NCBI GenBank assembly: GCA_947053595.1
Contig: CAMRSX010000001.1
Coordinates: 22,356 to 86,355, forward strand
Length of the DNA stretch: 64,000 nt
Reading direction: 5' to 3'
DNA from: an uncultured Clostridia bacterium
GTDB taxonomy: Bacteria > Bacillota > Clostridia > Christensenellales > UBA1242
The stretch's first letter is position 1; the number at the start of each line of letters is the position of its first letter. The position numbers and the translations under genes are program-made. Shown piece after piece: positions 40,423-48,798 of the stretch. The notes below the pieces were generated by a model that saw only the letters and a list, made by a program, of their open reading frames with translations, was not told the origin of the DNA and made no database searches.

Positions 40423-41661
40423 TCATGCTTTTGTTTCTGTTTTGTTTGAAACATTTTCTGTTGCAGCGGGCGAGGCATAGTTGTTGATTATGTTGGGCTT
40501 GATGGCAGTTTTTGATTTGTCGTCATATTTGTTGTCCCAATCTTGAATTGCAGCTTCAAACATCTTGATGTAAAAATCCATGCTGTGCTGCAAGGTGAAG
40601 CGCTTTGCGTGCTGGGCAATCACGCTTTTTTGCTGCAAAAGCTCTTGTGGGTGTTCAATCCACCAATCAATTTTTTTTGCCAAATCTGCAGCATCTCCCT
40701 TTTTGAAAATGCTGTTTTTGTGCACAACAAATTGTGGAGTTGCAGATTTTGGGCTGTTGGACACAACTGGAACACATCCGCAGGCAATGGCTTCAATGCA
40801 AGTCATGCCTTCAACTTCAATGTCGGCAGGGTGAACATACAAGTCGGCAAAATTTAAGAACGAAATCTGCTGCTGGCGGTTGTAAGCGCCAAGAAAAATT
40901 GGAAAGTTTGGCAAGCTTTTTGCGCTGCGCATGCATTGCTTTTTGGTTGGGCCTTTGCCAGCAAGGATAAGCTGAATTTTGTCTTTGTGTTTGCTTTTTT
41001 TGATGGCGGAAATCAGAAGGTCGCAGCGCTTTTCGCGAGAAAATCTTCCTGTTTCAAGAATGACAAATTTGTTTTGGAAGATGGTTGGTTTTGCCTCGGG
41101 CTGAAACTTGAAGATGTCTTGATATCCATTTGAAATGACATGCAGGTTTGAGTTGAATTTGTGCTTTTTAAGCCTGTTTGCCACCATAAGCGAAGGGCAG
41201 TGGATGTGCTTGACAAACCTGTAAGTGGAGTTGTGCCATTTGTGCCAAATATAACTGTTGAAAAGGTGCGAGTGATTTAAATAAGCGGTGGAAGAGATGT
41301 TTTCTGGCGTTATGTGAAAGGCTGCAGTGCAAGGGATGTTGAGTTGCCTGCACATTTTGATTGTTGTGTAGCCCAGCTTGAAAGGCGTGTAAACATGCAC
41401 AATGTCAGCGCCTTCAATTGCTTTTTTGATGACAGCCTTGTCTGGTTTGGCAAATTGAAAACCTTGCGAGTTGATGATTTTTGTGGCAAGTTTGCCAAAG
41501 CATCTTTCTTTAAGTGCATAGGGAGTGTTGTTTTCGCTGTCATAAGCCAAAACTCTCACGGTGTGACCTTTTTCAACCAATCCGTTATAAAAATGTTGTG
41601 CAGACACACTTGTTCCGTGTCCACTTTGATAGAATTGGTCAGTGACCAAAGTGATAATCAT
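40423..41661 (-). CDS. Glycosyltransferase family 4 (diacylglycerol glucosyltransferase-like)
   Basis: VTDQFYQSGHGTSVSAQHFYNGLVEKGHTVRV; ILETGRFSREKRCDLLISAI; EVEGMTCIEAIACGCVPV. Confidence 0.88.
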   Translation of the reverse strand: MIITLVTDQFYQSGHGTSVSAQHFYNGLVEKGHTVRVLAYDSENNTPYALKERCFGKLATKIINSQGFQFAKPDKAVIKKAIEGADIVHVYTPFKLGYTTIKMCRQLNIPCTAAFHITPENISSTAYLNHSHLFNSYIWHKWHNSTYRFVKHIHCPSLMVANRLKKHKFNSNLHVISNGYQDIFKFQPEAKPTIFQNKFVILETGRFSREKRCDLLISAIKKSKHKDKIQLILAGKGPTKKQCMRSAKSLPNFPIFLGAYNRQQQISFLNFADLYVHPADIEVEGMTCIEAIACGCVPVVSNSPKSATPQFVVHKNSIFKKGDAADLAKKIDWWIEHPQELLQQKSVIAQHAKRFTLQHSMDFYIKMFEAAIQDWDNKYDDKSKTAIKPNIINNYASPAATENVSNKTETKA

Positions 41662-41856
41662 ACTCTTCCCTTTTTATTTGATTTTTTTAAATAAATTTTT
41701 TTCTATATACATTCTAACATAAAGCAAACAAAAAGCAAAGTAAAAAACGAAAGTTTTATAAGTCAGCACAAAAATACTGCGCTGACTGTGTCGAAAAAGC
41801 AAATTGGCACAAAAAAAGTTGAAACAGCTTGGAGGGGAAGGAGAAGTGAAAAGAAA

Positions 41857-41882
41857 AAAGCCACCAAGTTTTTGGTGGCTTA
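41857..41882. terminator. Terminator hairpin
   Basis: aaaaagccaccaagtttttggtggctta. Confidence 0.55.
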
Positions 41883-41892
41883 AGAATTTGTT

Positions 41893-42399
41893 TTAGAAGT
41901 TGTTTAGGATGTCTTTTTTCTTTTCTTCAAATTCTTCTTCGGAGATGATGCCGCTGTCTTTCATTTCTTTAAGTTGTTGCAACTTGGAAGAAATATCTGG
42001 ATTTGAAGTTTCAACAGTTTGAGAAGCAGAGGTGGTTGGAGATGGTTCTGTCAGATATCCAATCAGCCCAAACACGCCAATCAAAACGCCACCAAACAAG
42101 AAGGAAAGCACAATTGCTGCAACAATCTTTTTGGAAGAGTGCAATTCTTCATAAGTTTTGGAAGAATTTTTCAGGTATACAGAAGCGCAGAAAATGAGAA
42201 CTGCCATGAAAGCAAACATCAACACTGCCAAGAAGATGAAGGCAGGAACAAGCGCCTTTGCGTCCACAGTGATTGTTGGGTCATTAATTATGCCCGGTGT
42301 TGCTGCAGCCAACAAAAAAATCAGTGCAAGCATGCCCATGCCAACTGCACCCAAAATTGAAAGAACTCCACTTGCAATAAACCAACCATTTTTCTTCAT
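41893..42399 (-). CDS. Membrane protein with C-terminal SHOCT domain
   Basis: LQQLKEMKDSGIISEEEFEEKKKDIL. Confidence 0.8.
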   Translation of the reverse strand: MKKNGWFIASGVLSILGAVGMGMLALIFLLAAATPGIINDPTITVDAKALVPAFIFLAVLMFAFMAVLIFCASVYLKNSSKTYEELHSSKKIVAAIVLSFLFGGVLIGVFGLIGYLTEPSPTTSASQTVETSNPDISSKLQQLKEMKDSGIISEEEFEEKKKDILNNF

Positions 42400-42530
42400 A
42401 AAAAGCCCCCTTAATTTTTATTAGTATATCAACTTTTTCTTATAAAGTCAAACAAATATTCAGTTTTCCAAATTATAATATGAAAAAAAGCAGAGAAATA
42501 TTTGCTTTTCAAGCTTTTTTCCAAAAAATA

Positions 42531-42582
42531 ATAAAAAAAAGAACGCTGTGCGTCCAAAAGGTGGTGGATTGCCAGGGGCTCG
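42531..42582. repeat. Partial copy of the tRNA-Lys 3' end plus its terminator (direct repeat)
   Basis: ataaaaaaaagaacgctgtgcgtccaaaaggtggtggattgccaggggctcg also at 42709-42758. Confidence 0.9.
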
Positions 42583-42737
42583 CTTGGAACGAAGTGACCA
42601 CAAGCCATTTCCACTCTCGCGCCTCGCTTGCAGCCTGGACGAAGGGTTCGGCTTGCATGAAAAATGCAAGCACAAATCAGAATGATTTGTAAGACACTGG
42701 TAATGAAATAAAAAAAGAACGCTGTGCGTCCAAAAGG

Positions 42738-42813
42738 TGGTGGATTGCCAGGGGCTCGAACCCTGGACCCTTCGATTAAGAGTCGAATGCTCTACCAACT
42801 GAGCTAGCAATCC
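42738..42813 (-). tRNA. tRNA-Lys (CTT), CCA tail encoded
   Basis: rc GGATTGCTAGCTCAGTTGGTAGAGCATTCGACTCTTAATCGAAGGGTCCAGGGTTCGAGCCCCTGGCAATCCACCA. Confidence 0.95.
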
Positions 42814-42934
42814 ATATGTTTTTGCTTTCTTTTGTCAGCAAGCGCAACTTTGTTTGGCAAAATTGCTGCAATAAAAAACTATGTGTATTATACAACACAT
42901 TTTTCCTCTTGTCAACAAAATTAGCAAGAAAAAT

Positions 42935-43117
42935 TTAATCTTCTGTTTTTTGGTCTATTTCGATAGCGCCATTTTTGGCTTCAAAATCTCGGATATATCT
43001 TTTTAAGGCAAATTCAATCTCTTTGTTTTTGCTTCTTCCACTGATTGCCGTCAAATACTCCATTTTTCTGTGCAAGGATTCTGAGATTCTCAATGTGAAC
43101 TTTGGCAATTTACTCAT
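42935..43117 (-). CDS. Small ribbon-helix-helix-like protein
   Basis: MSKLPKFTLRISESLHRKMEYLTAISGRSKNKEIEFALKRYI. Confidence 0.65.
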   Translation of the reverse strand: MSKLPKFTLRISESLHRKMEYLTAISGRSKNKEIEFALKRYIRDFEAKNGAIEIDQKTED

Positions 43118-43266
43118 CGGTTTCCCCCTAATCACATTTTACAAGATATTGGGTGATTTTGCTTAACAATGTCAAGCATTTGTTTGGCATTTGGTCAATA
43201 TTGGGCATGTAATTTAAATAAAAAGCGATGTGTGACAAAAATTTCACTGAAAATGTATATCATATT

Positions 43267-44265
43267 ATGGAAAATAGAAAAATTTTGAAGAGAGAATCTT
43301 TGCAACACAACCTCAGGCACTTTTGCAGCAAAAAGCTTTGTGCAATGGTGAAATGCAACGCTTATGGGCATGGCATTGGTGAGGTTGTTTCGGCTGTTGA
43401 AAATGAGGTGGAATCCTTTGGAGTGGTGAGTGAAAAAGAGGCGCTTATGGTGAGAAAGTTCACGCAAAAGCCCATTTTGATTTGCGCCAAGGTGAAGGAT
43501 TTTAAGCTGTGCAAAAAGCATGGCTTTGAGGTGATTGTAGAAGACGAGTTGGACTTGCGAAAATGCCTTGACTTGGGGCTTAAAAATTCTCTTCATCTGA
43601 AATTGGATTGCGGTATGAACAGATTTGGGTTGAAAAGCGAGTTGAACGCGCAGCTGATTAACAAGCTTTTGGAAGAAGAAAAAGTTTTGTTAAAATCCAT
43701 CTGCACGCACTTTCCGTGCACCAGCAACAAGCACTTGACAATGCAAAATTATCAGGAATTTATGAAACTTCGTTCGCACATTATGCAGGATGCAAAGCTC
43801 TGCTTTGGCGGAAGTGGAATTTTAAAATTTCCTTTTGATTTTGATGTTTTGAGGCTGGGCATTGGGATGTATGGATATGGAGAGAAGCATCTGATGCCTG
43901 TTATGGAAATTCGTTCTTATGTCAGCAAGATTTTTTATGTCAAAAAGGGTGATTGCGTGGGATATGACGGCAGGCACAAAGCGGCTGCAAACGAAAAGAT
44001 TGCCATTGTGCCAGTTGGTTATGGCGACGGGCTTAGGCGCAATTTAAGCGAAAAACTTTGTGTGAAAATCAACAACAAAAAGTTTTGTGCGGTGGGAAAC
44101 ATTTGCATGGACTGTTTTTTTGTGAAGGTTGACAAAAGCGTGAAAGAAGGGGACGAGGTTGTGGTTATGACAAATGCCGCAAAGCTTGCAAAAAAAACAG
44201 ACACAATTTGCTATGAAATTTTGACGGGCTTTTCAAATTTCAGGGGTGCCACCAGTGTTGAGTGA
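43267..44265 (+). CDS. alr: Alanine racemase-like PLP enzyme
   Basis: AMVKCNAYGHGIGEV, LDCGMNRFG, VGYDGRHKAAANEKIAIVPVGYGDGLRRNLS, GNICMDCFFV, YEILTGFS. Confidence 0.85.
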   Translation: MENRKILKRESLQHNLRHFCSKKLCAMVKCNAYGHGIGEVVSAVENEVESFGVVSEKEALMVRKFTQKPILICAKVKDFKLCKKHGFEVIVEDELDLRKCLDLGLKNSLHLKLDCGMNRFGLKSELNAQLINKLLEEEKVLLKSICTHFPCTSNKHLTMQNYQEFMKLRSHIMQDAKLCFGGSGILKFPFDFDVLRLGIGMYGYGEKHLMPVMEIRSYVSKIFYVKKGDCVGYDGRHKAAANEKIAIVPVGYGDGLRRNLSEKLCVKINNKKFCAVGNICMDCFFVKVDKSVKEGDEVVVMTNAAKLAKKTDTICYEILTGFSNFRGATSVE

Positions 44266-44317
44266 AAAAGCTTGCAAAACAATTTGAAAATTGTGAAAAG
44301 TGTGATAAAATGTTGAC

Positions 44318-44851
44318 ATGATGAGGATAAGTTCGGGTAAATATAAGGGAAGAAGGCTGATTGAAAACAAGCTTTCTTTTGTCAGACCCACCACCGACAA
44401 AGTTAGACAAGCACTTTTTGTGAAGCTGCAATTTTTTGTGCCAGAAAAAAGCGTGCTTGACCTCTTTTGTGGCACTGGTGCCATGGGGATTGAAGCGTTA
44501 AGCCGTGGTGCAGCAAAAGTGACAATGGTGGACAAAGATTCTCGAAGTGTTGCGATGGCGCAGGCAAACCTTAAAAACATGGGCATAATTCAAAAGGTGA
44601 TTAGGTGCGATGCGCTTATGTTTTTGGAAAAGTGCAATGAGGCTTTTGACTTAATTATTTTGGACCCGCCATACAAAAGCGGGCTTTATGACAGCGTGCT
44701 TGCCAAGATTTTGCAAAGAAATTTGCTTGCCGATGAGGGGATTGTGGTGTGCGAACACGCAACCGAAGACAAGTTTGAAACGCAAGACTTTGAGATTTTG
44801 GACGAAAAGAGATATGGAAACATCACCCTGACATATTTGGGCAAAAAGTGA
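44318..44851 (+). CDS. rsmD: 16S rRNA (guanine966-N2)-methyltransferase RsmD
   Basis: MRISSGKYKGRRL, RPTTDKVRQALF, DLFCGTGAMGIEALSRGA, LDPPYKSGLY. Confidence 0.94.
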   Translation: MMRISSGKYKGRRLIENKLSFVRPTTDKVRQALFVKLQFFVPEKSVLDLFCGTGAMGIEALSRGAAKVTMVDKDSRSVAMAQANLKNMGIIQKVIRCDALMFLEKCNEAFDLIILDPPYKSGLYDSVLAKILQRNLLADEGIVVCEHATEDKFETQDFEILDEKRYGNITLTYLGKK

Positions 44852-44861
44852 AAATTGCCAC

Positions 44862-44890
44862 TTGACACCATGGCAAGAGGGTGATATAAT
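44862..44890 (+). promoter_or_regulatory. Perfect consensus sigma-A promoter
   Basis: TTGACA-N17-TATAAT. Confidence 0.8.
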
Positions 44891-44912
44891 GCTTTCATAA
44901 GGAAGAAAAAAT

Positions 44913-45470
44913 ATGAAAAGAAGTTTTATGGATTTGGATTCAAGAAGAATTAAAAACAACAAGGCAATTTTCAAAAGTGTGGCTGCAGGCTCCGTTTGTT
45001 TGGCAGTGATGTTGGCTGCTGAAGTTGCTGCAGTGGGCACAAGTGTGGCATACAGAGCTGTGATGGATGCGACTTCAAAAAATTTTAAATCAACCAAAGA
45101 ATATGGTGCCCTTTTGCAAGATGAATTGCAAGAAGTTGCAAAAGCTGTTGCAGATGGCACAAAAACCATTGAAGAGGCAAATGAGGCTTTGAAAAATTTT
45201 AAGTCCGATGACAACATTTTAAAGCTTCTCAAAAATTCTGCTGATGCATATTTTGTTGCAAAGGCAGACAAAATTGAAAGGCTGGAAACCGCTTCGCTTT
45301 GTCTTCTTGCGCCAGCCGTGGCTGGAACGGCTGGGGTTATTGCTGCTGCGGTGGTGTATGAACATGCAAATCACGACAACAAAAAAATTGCCTATGGCAT
45401 GACAACCTATGAAAACTTATATCAAAAGTCAAGGGCTGGGAAAAAGGCAGAGAACTTGAAAGACCGTTGA
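44913..45470 (+). CDS. Hypothetical membrane protein
   Basis: 185-aa ORF with RBS and consensus promoter; two hydrophobic segments. Confidence 0.7.
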   Translation: MKRSFMDLDSRRIKNNKAIFKSVAAGSVCLAVMLAAEVAAVGTSVAYRAVMDATSKNFKSTKEYGALLQDELQEVAKAVADGTKTIEEANEALKNFKSDDNILKLLKNSADAYFVAKADKIERLETASLCLLAPAVAGTAGVIAAAVVYEHANHDNKKIAYGMTTYENLYQKSRAGKKAENLKDR

Positions 45471-45782
45471 TTGCTTTGTGCGTCAATAAAATTAAAATGA
45501 ATTGAAAAAAGCGTTTTATTAGGGTGCTTTTTTTTGTTTTAGGTTTTTGTGCAAGAGGCAAGGAACAAGAAAGTGCAAAGAACTAAGCAAGGGGCGGCAA
45601 AGAAAGTGAAGAAAAGCCAAAAGCAAAATGAGGGCAGCAAACAAAAGAAGGTGCAAAACAAATGTCAAAAGCAATGAGCAAAGTTTTGCGCGGCACAAGT
45701 TTGTGGGTTTACGCCCTCACAGAGAGGGGAGAAGAAACATATATCTTTTATATAATCAAAAAACTTTTGGAGATGAAAAAAT

Positions 45783-47519
45783 ATGTGTGGAATTTGTGCC
45801 AGCATTGGAAAAGAAAATGAAGTGCAAGATGTGGTTTTGGGCTTGAAAAAATTGGAATATCGTGGCTATGACTCCAGCGGCATTGCCTTGCTTGGTGATG
45901 AAAAAATCAGCTGCGTGAAAAGCGTTGGGCAAATAAAAAATCTGGAGAAAAAAATTGACAAAAATTTGTGTTGCCCAGTTGTGATTGGGCACACCAGATG
46001 GGCAACGCATGGCGTGGTGAGTGAAGAAAATGCACACCCACACATCAGCCAAGATGGACAGTTTGCCATGGTGCACAACGGCATTATTGAAAACTTTGAA
46101 AAGCTGAAAACGCAGCTGGATGTTTGCTTATATTCGCAAACGGACACCGAGGTTTTTGTCAACCTCATTGCCTCAAAAACAGGGGAAACCTTGTTTCGAT
46201 TGCTGCAGGCGGCAAAAGAGGTGGTTGGCAGTTTTGCGGTTGCGTTGATACATAAAAATGAAAACAAAATTTTTGTTGCAAAAAGGCAAAGCCCGCTGGC
46301 TGTTGCAGTCAGCAAAACAAAGTCCATGGCGGCAAGTGACATCTCGGTTTTTGCGGGGAAGTTTGATTTTTGTTACATTTTGGATGACAATCAATTTGCG
46401 GTTATGGAAGACGGAAAAGTTGATTTTTTTGATGAAAATGGCAAAAAAATTCAAAAAAATCCTGTTTTTATTGGCGATTTTGATTTTTTTGAAGAAACTT
46501 TGCAAGAAAAATATTTCATGCAAAAAGAAATTAAAGAGCAACCGGTTGCCCTTAGGAAAGAGTTTTTTAAATATTTTTCCGAATGTCCAAACTTGGATTT
46601 TGAAGCACTTAAGAAGTGTAAATCTCTTCATTTTGTGGCGTGCGGAACAGCATATCACAGCTGTCTTTTGGGGGCGCAGTTTGTTCAGCAATTTTGCAAA
46701 AAACCTTGCAGTGTTTCCATTGCCAGCGAGTTTAGATATGCAAGGCAAACCTTTTCAAAAAAATGCCTTTATGTGTTTGTCAGCCAAAGCGGCGAAACGG
46801 CGGACACCATTGCTTGTGCAAAGTTGGTGAAGGAAAAAGGCTGCAAGGTGATGTGTGTGACAAATGTGCCATATTGCACGCTGGAGCAGATGTCTGATTT
46901 TGTCTTTCCAACCTTTGCGGGAAAGGAGATTGCTGTTGCGTCCACAAAGGCATACACTTGTCAAGTTTTTGCACTGCTTTGTTTTGCGCTTTTGCTTTCG
47001 GGAGTTGACAAAAAGGAAAGTTTAAAAAATTTTGTGAAAGAGTTTGAAGTGCTTCCGTTTCAGGAGAAGCTGTTGAAGGAAATTTGCAAGTTTAAGAAGG
47101 TGTTTTTCATTGGCAGGCAGCAAGATTATGTGACAGCGCTTGAGGGCAGTTTGAAACTGAAGGAGATTGCTTATTTAAACTGCATAGGAATTGCTGCTGG
47201 CGAGCTGAAGCATGGCACGCTGGCACTGATTGACAATCAAACGCTTGTGATTGCCATTTCCACACAAGAGCGGCTTAAAGAAAAGATGGAAAGCAATATT
47301 TTGGAGGTGAAGGCAAGAGGAGGCAAGGTGCTGCTTTTAAGCAATTTGCAACACAACTTCACGCCGGAGTTTAGAATTGACTTGCCAGACTTTGAAGAAT
47401 GCTTTATGCCAATTGTTTCCATTGTTCCGCTTCAGCAACTTGCGTTTTTCTATTCGCTTGCACTTGGCTTCAATCCAGACAAACCTCGCAACCTTGCCAA
47501 GGCAGTGACGGTGGAATAA
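45783..47519 (+). CDS. glmS: Glutamine-fructose-6-phosphate aminotransferase
   Basis: MCGICASIGKENE, IGHTRWATHG, FVACGTAYHSCLLG, SGETADT, ELKHGTLALID. Confidence 0.96.
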   Translation: MCGICASIGKENEVQDVVLGLKKLEYRGYDSSGIALLGDEKISCVKSVGQIKNLEKKIDKNLCCPVVIGHTRWATHGVVSEENAHPHISQDGQFAMVHNGIIENFEKLKTQLDVCLYSQTDTEVFVNLIASKTGETLFRLLQAAKEVVGSFAVALIHKNENKIFVAKRQSPLAVAVSKTKSMAASDISVFAGKFDFCYILDDNQFAVMEDGKVDFFDENGKKIQKNPVFIGDFDFFEETLQEKYFMQKEIKEQPVALRKEFFKYFSECPNLDFEALKKCKSLHFVACGTAYHSCLLGAQFVQQFCKKPCSVSIASEFRYARQTFSKKCLYVFVSQSGETADTIACAKLVKEKGCKVMCVTNVPYCTLEQMSDFVFPTFAGKEIAVASTKAYTCQVFALLCFALLLSGVDKKESLKNFVKEFEVLPFQEKLLKEICKFKKVFFIGRQQDYVTALEGSLKLKEIAYLNCIGIAAGELKHGTLALIDNQTLVIAISTQERLKEKMESNILEVKARGGKVLLLSNLQHNFTPEFRIDLPDFEECFMPIVSIVPLQQLAFFYSLALGFNPDKPRNLAKAVTVE

Positions 47520-47600
47520 TTGGGGGGGCAACAAGAATTTTGAAGCGGGCACGGATTGCAATGCAATCCTAACCGCTAAATTCTCGTTTCCCCGTCCTTC
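47519..47600 (-). repeat. Structured repeat core, copy 4
   Basis: rc GGGGAAACGAGAATTTAGCGGTTAGGATTGCATTGCAATCCGTGCCCGCTTCAAAATTCTTGTTGCCCCCCCA. Confidence 0.7.
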
Positions 47601-47654
47601 GTCGCAACCTGCGCTTGAAACTCGACTTGCCAAGTGGCAAGCGCTCGTGGGGAC

Positions 47655-47712
47655 GCTGGGTTGCTTCTCTTTCCCAAAAATGGGCTGGGTTGCTTCTCTT
47701 TCCCAAAAATGG
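47655..47712. repeat. 29-bp tandem duplication
   Basis: gctgggttgcttctctttcccaaaaatgg twice, head to tail. Confidence 0.95.
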
Positions 47713-47785
47713 CAGCATTTTCGGGAGCTCTAAAAATTTAAAGAACACTTTTGAAAGTTTTTTCAGAAGGTGTAAATAAAAAAAA

Positions 47786-47816
47786 TTGAACAGTGCAAAA
47801 AGCACTGTTTTTTTGT
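47786..47816. terminator. Terminator hairpin
   Basis: aacagtgcaaaaagcactgttttttt. Confidence 0.65.
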
Positions 47817-47850
47817 GACAGCTTAAAGCAATGCAAAGCTTTATTCAAAT

Positions 47851-47920
47851 TTTTTACTGAAGTTTTAGGCGTTAGGCTTTTGCCGTGACGTCGTTAAAAA
47901 CTTTGTTGCCACCCCAATTA
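47851..47920 (+). repeat. Structured repeat core, copy 3
   Basis: ACTGAAGTTTTAGGCGTTAGGCTTTTGCCGTGACGTCGTTAAAAACTTTGTTGCCACCCCAATTA. Confidence 0.65.
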
Positions 47921-48661
47921 GATTTCTGGCACGAAGCCTTCAAAGATGATGTTGTCGCAGTGCTTCACCACGCGCATATATTCTTTTTTGCTGTCCACAG
48001 GCCATGCAAGAAGAGGCAGCTTTTTGAACTTTTTGACAAATCTGTTTGGCAGTGCGGCCGATTCGTAGGCGATGAAGTGCGGCTCGCTGACATTTTTGTT
48101 CAGCATCATGTGACGCAGCATATATCTGACAATTTTTGACAGCTTCAAGTTTTTGTAAGCTTCGCCTTTGAAACTTCCAGAAAGTTGTCCGCGCAAAATT
48201 TGAGGGGCGTGCTTTTTGAAATATGCAAGGCTGTATGGGTTGAAAGCCTGAACAGCATATTCGCCCTTATAGCCTTTAAGCAAGTTTATGACAGCTTGCT
48301 CCAAATTTCCAACCTTGTGCTGATTTTTGATTTCAATCAAAAGTGGCACTTTGCCGTCCACAAGCTTCAAAACTTCTGACAATGTTGGAATGCTTTCTTT
48401 TGTGCCAGCAAGTTTGAGGGCTTTCAAATCTTCGCGATTGAGATATTTTAAATATCCATCGTTGCCTGTCATGCGGGCGAGGGACTCGTCATGAAAAACC
48501 ACAACTGTGTTGTCTGCAAGAAGATGCACATCCAGTTCTATTGCATAGCCGTTGTCAATTGCATTTGAAAAAGCTGCCAAAGAATTTTCTGGCGCATTTT
48601 TGTCATGCAGACCTCTGTGTGCAATTGGTGTTTCCACCAGCCAAGTTTTAAACAAATCCAT
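47918..48661 (-). CDS. glpQ: Glycerophosphodiester phosphodiesterase family protein
   Basis: IAHRGLHDKNAPENSLAAFSNAIDNGYAIELDVHLLADNTVVVFHDESL. Confidence 0.92.
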   Translation of the reverse strand: MDLFKTWLVETPIAHRGLHDKNAPENSLAAFSNAIDNGYAIELDVHLLADNTVVVFHDESLARMTGNDGYLKYLNREDLKALKLAGTKESIPTLSEVLKLVDGKVPLLIEIKNQHKVGNLEQAVINLLKGYKGEYAVQAFNPYSLAYFKKHAPQILRGQLSGSFKGEAYKNLKLSKIVRYMLRHMMLNKNVSEPHFIAYESAALPNRFVKKFKKLPLLAWPVDSKKEYMRVVKHCDNIIFEGFVPEI

Positions 48662-48798
48662 ATGTCTTCCACCCTTTCGTGCATTTGATTATTGCCTATA
48701 ATAGTTCATTATAAACTTTTTTTCGACAATTGTCAAACGATTATATATATTATAATATAACTTATTTGCCAAAAATTTGACTGTTTTTTTTGTTTTTC

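Noticed and set aside
45549-45780. glmS ribozyme upstream of glmS
   Set aside because: The conserved ribozyme core was not recognisable; region is a purine-rich tract instead.
45628-45846. 72-aa ORF upstream of glmS
   Set aside because: Runs into the glmS coding region in another frame, with no RBS or similarity.
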